Positions 15,395-20,317 of a DNA stretch of 21,217 nucleotides are shown here, piece by piece (within the stretch, counting starts at the first letter, position 1; every line of letters begins with the position of its first letter). The stretch is from a virus: IMG/VR virus record IMGVR_UViG_3300028025_000801, positions 1-21,217 of that record, one strand, 5' to 3'. The position numbers and the translations under genes were made by a program. The notes under the pieces were generated by a model, which saw only the letters and a program-made list of their open reading frames with translations, had not been told where the DNA came from and searched no databases.

Positions 15395-15826
15395 TTAAGC
15401 GATACGAATGACCGCGTTAGTAGCGTCAGCTACCGGGAAAGAAACAGTAAACGAGCCTCCTACTACAGACTTATCTGAGCCAAAATCAAACACAGCAACT
15501 GCTTTATTAGAGCTACTAGTGTTATATATCAGCGCCCCACGGCAGGTAAAAGTTGCACCCGTCCATGTAGTATCCGCAAAGGATAAATAAGCAGTAGTGC
15601 CAGACGACGTAGGGGCGACCGACACGGTCAAGGTGTTGCCACCAGCAGTGTAGCCTGCACCGCTAATCTCGTTTGTAGACGAATAAGCAGTAGTCGTAGG
15701 GCCTAGCGTAGCTGACGACGTGTACAACGCCATCTTGTACGTGTTGCCCGTACTAGGGGTAAAGTTTTGTGTGCCGGTCAGTAGATCGACTTTAAAACTT
15801 GTGCAAAGTCCTTGAGTAATTGCCAT
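15395..15826 (-). CDS. Conserved phage structural protein, 143 aa
   Basis: A Thr/Ser-rich beta protein. The opening MAITQGLCTSFKVDLLTG and the block KMALYTSS, EISGAGYTAGGNTL, LSFADTTW and GALIYN are features I recall as a recurring small structural domain in tailed-phage genomes. Ends in a strand-rich VSFPVADATNAVIRIA. It has GAGGTG upstream of ATG and sits between the second adaptor-like gene and the 537-aa fibre-like gene. The exact position in the virion is unknown. Confidence 0.78.
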   Translation of the reverse strand: MAITQGLCTSFKVDLLTGTQNFTPSTGNTYKMALYTSSATLGPTTTAYSSTNEISGAGYTAGGNTLTVSVAPTSSGTTAYLSFADTTWTGATFTCRGALIYNTSSSNKAVAVFDFGSDKSVVGGSFTVSFPVADATNAVIRIA

Positions 15827-15836
15827 TTAACACCTC

Positions 15837-16568
15837 TTAATTTACAGGCACGCGAACCTGACCAGAACGATAAGCATCCTGTCGATCTCTGCCATCGCCC
15901 AATTGTTTGTACAGCATTAATGCTTCCATGTACCGCTGGGTGTACAGAGCGACCATATCCTGCTCACCCTTCATAAACGTAATAGCTTCCACCAAGCAGC
16001 CATACAACAGTACAGAATCAAAGTTGTCGCCAAGCCACGAATCCCCAGCCGTCACAATTGATTCTGGGTAATGGAAGTAATGAAGCTCTACCGCAAAGTT
16101 ATCGCTAGGGGTAGGAGCCACAATCAAAGTTGTTTGGTTATATGTAGGGTTTACATTAACCCCTTCGTTTGGACCAAACAACGCGTAGTATTCTGGGAGG
16201 CCCGTAACCGTTGGGTCTGGGTACGCTTCGCGCAAAAAACTAACGTCTTTGTTAAGTAAGAAAGCTTGTGCGCTATTTAATCCTGCCGCTGGAGTTGTGT
16301 ACACAGAAAGCGAGTACACAGACAAAAAATCCAACGGCAAATTTAAATACTTGTTACCAGAAGTCAGCGAACCGGTTACGTTTTTGCGCAACATCGGCGG
16401 CTGAACAGCGTTGTACAACCGTTGTTCAGCCTGTCTAATAAACGTATTAATCTGCTCGCTACTAGGTATAACGACAGCCGACGTATCGTTTGTCGCAGTA
16501 AAAGCGGTAGCCGCGAAGTCATTCTCGCAGTACGACTTAACAGTATTGAACAGAGTTGTATAGTTCAT
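15837..16568 (-). CDS. Adaptor/connector-like virion protein, 243 aa
   Basis: Probably a head-to-tail adaptor or tail-tube-type protein. An N-terminal helix pair (YTTLFNTVKSYCENDF, INTFIRQAEQRLYNAV) is followed by a beta segment (KYLNLPLDFLSVYSLSVY), then strands around ELHYFHYPESI, and a C-terminal helical part (YGCLVEAITFMKGEQDMVALY, YMEALMLYKQLGDGRDRQDAY). The helical ends round a beta core resemble the 246-aa protein. A GTG eight codons upstream (16592) lies within the 85-aa gene; I prefer ATG at 16568, which gives MNYTTLF. Its stop precedes the GAGGTG of the next gene. Confidence 0.75.
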   Translation of the reverse strand: MNYTTLFNTVKSYCENDFAATAFTATNDTSAVVIPSSEQINTFIRQAEQRLYNAVQPPMLRKNVTGSLTSGNKYLNLPLDFLSVYSLSVYTTPAAGLNSAQAFLLNKDVSFLREAYPDPTVTGLPEYYALFGPNEGVNVNPTYNQTTLIVAPTPSDNFAVELHYFHYPESIVTAGDSWLGDNFDSVLLYGCLVEAITFMKGEQDMVALYTQRYMEALMLYKQLGDGRDRQDAYRSGQVRVPVN

Positions 16569-16570
16569 TT

Positions 16571-16828
16571 TTACGCCATTGGACCACGGCACATTGTGCC
16601 TTTAGTTGCCGCACCAGCACCGCGCATCTTGATGCCGCTGGTTTTAGTTTCTTTGTAATTGCCCTTGCTAATGCCACCAACCGAAGGGTTGGATTCATTA
16701 ATTACTTTGGCACCAGCTGTGTACGACAAGTCACCCTTTACAGCTTTACCGTCCATAGTGTGCGGTTTAGCGTAAACAGCGCCTTGGCCTACTTCTTTAC
16801 CTTTAACTTTTTGCGAGAACTTAGCCAT
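16571..16828 (-). CDS. Small basic protein with C-terminal RGPMA, 85 aa
   Basis: Lys/Gly-rich protein of unknown function. The last 21 residues contain SGIKMRGAGAATKGTMCRG and end PMA; I recall similar short C-terminal motifs in uncultured aquatic phages. The sequence is likely disordered, with little hydrophobic core. GAGGT six bases before the ATG is a strong start, overlapping the 57-aa gene stop as TAATG. With its small neighbours it may be a virion-associated nucleic-acid- or capsid-binding peptide; this is inference. Confidence 0.78.
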   Translation of the reverse strand: MAKFSQKVKGKEVGQGAVYAKPHTMDGKAVKGDLSYTAGAKVINESNPSVGGISKGNYKETKTSGIKMRGAGAATKGTMCRGPMA

Positions 16829-17001
16829 TATCGACCTCTCTGGTTATTAGCACGGGCCATGTTGCGACCAACTTTACGCATAGCTTGGCCTGTAACGCCG
16901 CCCTTTTTCATGCCGTGCATTTTTTTCTCATGCGATTTGACTTCCTGCTTAGCAATCTTCTTGATAAGCGGCTTGTCTTCTTTTGCGTCACTGTTTTTCA
17001 T
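16828..17001 (-). CDS. Very small basic protein with MKKGG motif, 57 aa
   Basis: An ORF too short for most gene finders, fully supported by context. ATG at 17001 has AGGAG five bases before it, and its TAA overlaps the ATG of the 85-aa gene by one base. The protein is about one third Lys/Arg: AKEDKPLIKKIAKQEVKSH, then MKKGGVTGQAMRKVGRNMAR, ending NNQRGR. The MKKGG motif (residues 31-35) is shared with other genes in the window. Function unknown; a DNA- or capsid-binding peptide would fit. Confidence 0.8.
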   Translation of the reverse strand: MKNSDAKEDKPLIKKIAKQEVKSHEKKMHGMKKGGVTGQAMRKVGRNMARANNQRGR

Positions 17002-17009
17002 AATTACTC

Positions 17010-17423
17010 CTAGGTAATAGTTACCGTTAAATTCCCGACCTGTCCTTGCCCTACTAAGTTGTTAGGGGTCAAACCGTTGTCGTTAGCTCTTGCCCCGCCT
17101 ATGGGGTTCCAGCCCCATTGGATAATCCGACTACCTTCACCCGGAGTACCGAAGTCAGTATTCAAAGTAAGCTGCAATCCACCATAGCCTGACTGGTAAT
17201 AGCTGTTGTCTGGCCTTGGTTCGCGCACCGCTTGTGGGTCATCCACGGGGTACATACCCAGTTGCAGTTGTGGATGATCTTGCTCCCAACAGTTCTTACA
17301 TACTTTGATGCTAACCTGTTTGGTCTTAATCGTCAGCTTCTTTAGCTCTTTTAACTTATAGCGGAACCCACACCGATCACACTCGGCAATAGAATGCTTA
17401 CCGCTGGCAAACCGGTTGCCCAT
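17010..17423 (-). CDS. Zinc-ribbon phage protein, 137 aa
   Basis: An N-terminal metal site: CDRC (C15, C18) and CKNC (C42, C45) around a very basic stretch LKELKKLTIKTKQ, which should form a zinc ribbon. It is followed by HPQLQLGMYPVDDPQAVREP, a Pro/Asp-rich linker, and a Gly/Asn-rich C-terminus (GWNPIGGARANDNGL). Similar proteins are common near adaptor genes of aquatic phages in my recollection. It lies between the 246-aa adaptor-like gene and the small basic genes; its stop TAG overlaps the AGGAG of the 57-aa gene. Role may be virion structure or nucleic-acid binding. Confidence 0.82.
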   Translation of the reverse strand: MGNRFASGKHSIAECDRCGFRYKLKELKKLTIKTKQVSIKVCKNCWEQDHPQLQLGMYPVDDPQAVREPRPDNSYYQSGYGGLQLTLNTDFGTPGEGSRIIQWGWNPIGGARANDNGLTPNNLVGQGQVGNLTVTIT

Positions 17424-17425
17424 AA

Positions 17426-18166
17426 TTAAAAGAACGACTCACGAGGCACGAAGCGAATAGCAGCTTTTTCTCTATCTTCCTCAGACGCTAAAGTCCACGC
17501 TTCGTCGTACATCAATTTTAAAGCTTGCGCCCGATCAGGCGACACGTCTGGCAGCTTTATAGAAAGCATAAACGCCAAGCCAGCAGTCATAGCATTCAAA
17601 AATCTAAACGGTATATCCACCACGTTAGTACCTGTACCAGCGTCGTACATCCTACGCATGCGCCAGTAATAAAACACGTAGTACGGCTGTTGAGTTGTAC
17701 CTTGGTCCGGTGCGGGCCACACGTTAATCTGTGGGTTCTTTGCAGTAGCAGCTTCTGACCCAGCCTTCTGCCCATCTTGCCTATTAACCCAAACCTGAAT
17801 AGGACGCCCTTGCGCCAGCTTGTTAGGTATAGTTGAGTAGGTAGAAACAGAAATACGCGTGATGTTCAAATCAGTCTGGTTAGGGCCTTGTCCGGAATCA
17901 GTGCGAATAACATGTTCAATAAGATCAACGGTATCAATAGGTAGATCATACGTAGTGACTCCTTGCGCTAAATTGATCGAACCCTGCTCAATAGTCCACA
18001 GGTTAATCCCACGGTTAGCCCACTCAGCCAACAAGTAATTCAAGCTACGCCTAGCCGTACGGAAGTCGTAACCAGACCGTAGCTCTTTGCCACAGCGCTC
18101 AAACGCCTCTTCAAATATATCGTTGAGGGTTGGGTTAAAACTAGTAGTGGCTGTTGTGTAGGCCAT
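17426..18166 (-). CDS. Head-tail adaptor-like protein, 246 aa
   Basis: Probable connector or tail accessory protein. N-terminal helices (LNDIFEEAFERCGKELRSGY, RRSLNYLLAEWANRGINLW) resemble the P22 gp4-type adaptor helices, where an acidic/aromatic helix packs against the portal. A beta block follows (TTYDLPIDTVDLIEHVI; later NVWPAPDQ and YYVFYYWRMRR), and a C-terminal helical region (PFRFLNAMTAGLAFMLSIKL, RAQALKLMYDEAWTLASEEDREK). The ATG immediately follows the stop of the 105-aa Lys-rich gene (TAAATG). Pairing with the 243-aa protein suggests two stacked adaptor rings. Alternative: a tail tubular protein. Confidence 0.8.
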   Translation of the reverse strand: MAYTTATTSFNPTLNDIFEEAFERCGKELRSGYDFRTARRSLNYLLAEWANRGINLWTIEQGSINLAQGVTTYDLPIDTVDLIEHVIRTDSGQGPNQTDLNITRISVSTYSTIPNKLAQGRPIQVWVNRQDGQKAGSEAATAKNPQINVWPAPDQGTTQQPYYVFYYWRMRRMYDAGTGTNVVDIPFRFLNAMTAGLAFMLSIKLPDVSPDRAQALKLMYDEAWTLASEEDREKAAIRFVPRESFF

Positions 18167-18484
18167 TTAAGCTCTCGTCTTACCTCTAATTGCTATACCG
18201 TCTGCACGGGCCGAAGCGGATTTAACTTTGCCGCCTTTTTTCATACCTAAACCTTTTTTGTATACGTCGCCGTATTCTTTAGCAAACTTAGTTACTTCGT
18301 CGCCAAGCTTAGATGCTTTGTCTTTGATGTAATCAACAGCGTCGCTTACCGCTTTGCGGGGAGCTTCGTTCTCTTCTTTTTCTTTAGCTTTTTCGCGCAG
18401 ATAACCAGCGTATTCATCACGGTTCAGCTTATCTTGCTTAGCGTTTTCTGCGTAGCTATCTTTAGGGGTTGTATCTTTAGGCAT
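18167..18484 (-). CDS. Lys-rich helical protein with MKKGG and DGIA-RGKTR end, 105 aa
   Basis: Highly charged; residues about 17-75 are a long helix with DEYAGYLREKAKEKEENEAP and ASKLGDEVTKFAKEYGDVY, perhaps a coiled coil. The end is basic: MKKGGKVKSASARADGIAI then RGKTRA. The frame extends upstream, but ATG at 18484 is preferred, with GAGG five bases before it and starting just after the TGA of the 163-aa gene. Function unknown; the basic tail suggests contact with DNA or an acidic capsid surface. Confidence 0.8.
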   Translation of the reverse strand: MPKDTTPKDSYAENAKQDKLNRDEYAGYLREKAKEKEENEAPRKAVSDAVDYIKDKASKLGDEVTKFAKEYGDVYKKGLGMKKGGKVKSASARADGIAIRGKTRA

Positions 18485-18491
18485 CTTATCC

Positions 18492-18983
18492 TCACATGTA
18501 TCCGGGGTCATAGGGGGTGTAACCGGGCGGTTGGCTTGGCTGCGGTTGTTGCCCTTGTTGCTGTTGCGGTCCTTGCGGCATACCTTGTGGCAAACCTCTA
18601 AGCATTTCCGCCATTTTCTGTAACGGCATTTGTTGAGGCATGCCTTGTGGGTTTTGCCCTTGTTGCATCTGTGGTGGTGGCATGCGAGTCGGGTTAAACA
18701 TACCGGGTGGTGGCATAGGGCCACGAGGGCCGTACGGACCAAACATCATCCCGGGAGGTGGCATACCGGGGCGACGCATCATCTGCGGGGGCATACCCAT
18801 AGGAGGCCTAGAGAAGTTAGGGTTAAACGGAGTCATACCCCCCTGAGGTCCTTGTTGGTTTTGCTGCCCAAATGGGTTGGGCGCAAAGGTGCTCATATCC
18901 TGACGGGTTGCCTGCTGGTTCTGTTGCCCCATAGGTTGTCCGCCTGTACTTGCCCCTGCTCCACCTACTCCGCCATTAGCCAT
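18492..18983 (-). CDS. Pro/Gln/Met/Gly-rich low-complexity protein, 163 aa
   Basis: Almost entirely low complexity: QQNQQ, GPQGG, PPMGMPPQMMRRPGMPPPG, PQGMPQGPQQQQGQQ, ending PPGYTPYDPGYM. A short leucine/methionine segment (LQKMAEMLRGL, about residues 122-132) is the only part that might fold. Such proteins are usually disordered. Codon-phase composition is consistent and it sits in the operon with a tiny gap to each neighbour, so I take it as real. Shine-Dalgarno is weak. Function unknown; could be a flexible virion or assembly-scaffold component. Confidence 0.75.
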   Translation of the reverse strand: MANGGVGGAGASTGGQPMGQQNQQATRQDMSTFAPNPFGQQNQQGPQGGMTPFNPNFSRPPMGMPPQMMRRPGMPPPGMMFGPYGPRGPMPPPGMFNPTRMPPPQMQQGQNPQGMPQQMPLQKMAEMLRGLPQGMPQGPQQQQGQQPQPSQPPGYTPYDPGYM

Positions 18984-18990
18984 AACTATC

Positions 18991-19164
18991 TCACTTCATC
19001 TTTTTTAGGGTTTGGGCAAGCCTTGCACGTTGCCCCAACTTGCCGGGCTTTTTCGCAGCCGCTGCAAGTTTCTTTGCCGGTATTGGCTTGTTGCCTTTTG
19101 CGCCAAGCTGAGCACGAAGAGCACCGGGTTTTTTGATAGCTTTCTGTATCCATTTTTCAGCCAT
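18991..19164 (-). CDS. Very small basic protein with KPGALR and GQRARLAQTLKK motifs, 57 aa
   Basis: Read directly from the sequence: ATG at 19164, TGA at 18991. It begins MAEKWIQKAIKKPGALRAQL, continues GAKGNKPIPAKKLAAAAKKP and ends GKLGQRARLAQTLKKMK. I recall the KPGAL and R-x-x-LA-x-TL combination as a small motif widespread in phages of many hosts, without a known function. Lys/Arg/Ala make up most of it. Its ATG overlaps the preceding gene's TAA by one base (TAATG), and AGGG stands upstream. A DNA-binding, virion-internal role is plausible. Confidence 0.82.
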   Translation of the reverse strand: MAEKWIQKAIKKPGALRAQLGAKGNKPIPAKKLAAAAKKPGKLGQRARLAQTLKKMK

Positions 19165-19397
19165 TATCTATACCCTGCTGTTTTCTTTGCGATACCTTTA
19201 GGTTGCGCAACAAACTGTTTTCCCGCCTTCTTACCCGCCCGTTTTGCCTTTGTTGTAGCAGCATACTCGGCGGGGCTTAACGCTTTAATCGCCTTTTCAG
19301 GTAGGTACCGCTCCCCAGTCTTTGACGACGGCTTTCCGCTTTTGGTTCGCCATTTCTGGTCACCCCAAGCTTTTAAGCTTTGCTGTGGCGCTTTCAA
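19164..19397 (-). CDS. Small conserved basic protein, TTG start, 77 aa
   Basis: Contains KAWGDQKWRTKSGKPSSKTG, ERYLPEKAIKALSPAEYAAT and a Lys/Ala-rich C-terminus. I recall this W-RTKSGKPS-TGERYLP pattern as a widespread small phage protein with no established function. No ATG exists between the in-frame stop upstream and this block; a TTG at 19397 overlaps the stop of the 38-aa gene as TTGA, with GAGG about ten bases before it. I therefore choose TTG. Likely DNA- or protein-binding in the virion, unproven. Confidence 0.8.
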   Translation of the reverse strand: MKAPQQSLKAWGDQKWRTKSGKPSSKTGERYLPEKAIKALSPAEYAATTKAKRAGKKAGKQFVAQPKGIAKKTAGYR

Positions 19398-19510
19398 TCT
19401 TTTGCGTCCTCTTTTTCAAGCAGTTCAGCGTCTATCTGCTCGTCCGTCATGGCGTCGCAAGTACACTCACCCGCTACGTCAATCAAACAATCTTCTATGT
19501 GTTTAGTCAC
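19394..19510 (-). CDS. Tiny acidic Cys-containing protein, GTG start, 38 aa
   Basis: A gene below usual length cut-offs. It starts at GTG 19510, eight bases inside the 91-aa gene's end, with GGAGGG four bases before the GTG, and stops at TGA overlapping the TTG of the next gene (TTGA). The protein contains HIEDCLIDVAGECTCDAMTD and an acidic tail (DEQIDAELLEKEDAKD). H4, C8, C16 and C18 could bind a metal ion, though this is a guess. It is strongly acidic amid a run of basic proteins. Confidence 0.75.
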   Translation of the reverse strand: MTKHIEDCLIDVAGECTCDAMTDEQIDAELLEKEDAKD

Positions 19511-19778
19511 GGTACCCTCCACCTGCTGCTTTGTACTTCTTAGCTACCAACTGCGCTTTACGGGCTGACCACTGCCCTGCGCCTGTGCCATGCGTTGCTG
19601 CGGCTTTAACTTGGCTTACGATCTTTTTACGTAGATCGGGCTTAGTGTAGTTACCAGCGGCATTAACCTTCCCACCATCTTTATATTGAGTAAAGTTAGT
19701 GTCATCCCGACGGGCTTTCTTCTTCCCGCCGGGCATCTTGGATGGGTTAATGTTACCCATGCCACGCGAGGCCATCAT
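19503..19778 (-). CDS. Small conserved basic protein ending GGGYRD, 91 aa
   Basis: N-terminal MMASRGMGNINPSKMPGGKK, a basic middle with YKDGGKVNAAGNYTKPDLRKK, and a C-terminal helix GQWSARKAQLVAKKYKAAGG then GYRD. I recall the TKP-xx-RK and QWSARKAQ-LAKKYK-GGGY pattern in environmental phages, always unannotated. Two adjacent ATGs (19778, 19775) are available; the first overlaps the upstream stop as TAATG. Strongly basic and probably helix plus disordered arm, compatible with nucleic acid or capsid binding. Confidence 0.83.
   Translation of the reverse strand: MMASRGMGNINPSKMPGGKKKARRDDTNFTQYKDGGKVNAAGNYTKPDLRKKIVSQVKAAATHGTGAGQWSARKAQLVAKKYKAAGGGYRD
19515..19520 (-). promoter_or_regulatory. 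Shine-Dalgarno that supports the GTG start of the 38-aa gene
   Basis: The minus strand reads GGAGGGTACCGTGACTAA, with the binding site and GTG both inside the last codons of the 91-aa gene. It is the main evidence that the tiny gene is translated. Confidence 0.7.
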
Positions 19779-20278
19779 TACTTTTTACCCTTAGCCATGC
19801 CGCCGTAGCACATCTTGTTGCTACCAGCCATCTTAATCATGGTGCCTTTAGTCTTGCCTTTAGTGGCAACACCATCACGACTAGGAGCAGCGGTACGAAC
19901 CGAACCCATCTTGCCAATAACGCCGCCTTTGGCGTACTTAGCTACACCACCACGTTTCATAGCTGGTGCTGCTGGTGCCGCTGGAGCTTTAGTAGCAGTA
20001 ACTGCTGGCTTTGATGGCGCTGGTGGCATTGATCTAGCAGGAGCTTTAGTAGCACCGGCTGGAGCCTTAGACGCCATAGCTTTATCTTTTGCAGCTTTTG
20101 CTGCTGCCATAGCTTTATCTTTTGCAGCTTGCGCCATAGCAGCTTTATTAGAGTCTCCTGCTGGTTTAGCTGCTGGTTTAGCTGCTGCCTTAGCTGGCGG
20201 TTTCATACCCATTTGTGGGCGCTTTGACCCCATACCCATTTGTGGGCGCTTTGGCCCCATACCCATTCCGAATCCCAT
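19778..20278 (-). CDS. Ala/Lys/Pro-rich histone-like disordered protein, 166 aa
   Basis: Starts with nine-residue repeats (GMGPKRPQM, GMGSKRPQM), followed by KAAAKPAAKPAG and KDKAMAAAKAAKDKAMASKA, which look like the Lys/Ala/Pro tails of histone H1-like proteins, then Pro-rich linkers. The conserved part is the end: AMKRGGVAKYAKGGVIGKMG, PSRDGVATKGKTKGTMIKM and CYGGMAKGKK. AGGAGG four bases before the ATG gives a strong start. It may bind DNA or a capsid surface; no catalytic feature is present. Confidence 0.82.
   Translation of the reverse strand: MGFGMGMGPKRPQMGMGSKRPQMGMKPPAKAAAKPAAKPAGDSNKAAMAQAAKDKAMAAAKAAKDKAMASKAPAGATKAPARSMPPAPSKPAVTATKAPAAPAAPAMKRGGVAKYAKGGVIGKMGSVRTAAPSRDGVATKGKTKGTMIKMAGSNKMCYGGMAKGKK
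20073..20130 (-). repeat. 25-bp direct repeat, 33-bp period, in Ala/Lys-rich gene
   Basis: The same 25 bases occur at 20073-20097 and 20106-20130 (gccatagctttatcttttgc plus agctt). The 33-bp period is 11 codons and gives the repeated AKDKAMA segment of the 166-aa protein. Confidence 0.85.
20204..20270 (-). repeat. 27-bp tandem repeat, about 2.5 copies, 5' end of Ala/Lys-rich gene
   Basis: Units at 20204-20230 and 20231-20257 differ at one position, and a partial third starts at 20258. The period is nine codons and encodes the KRPQMGMG-type repeat, so copy number can change without breaking the frame. Confidence 0.85.
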
Positions 20279-20317
20279 ACTGCCTCCTAAATTAAAAATT
20301 GGTTGTTACTGCTGGCA

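Noticed and set aside
16569-16592. GTG at 16592 as start of the 243-aa adaptor-like gene
   Set aside because: It overlaps the end of the 85-aa gene by 22 bases without a good Shine-Dalgarno; the ATG at 16568 gives a natural MNYTTLF start.
18485-18742. Upstream extension of the 105-aa Lys-rich gene into the 163-aa gene
   Set aside because: The extension is a Cys/His-rich off-frame reading of the Pro/Gln-rich gene; the ATG at 18484 has GAGG five bases away.
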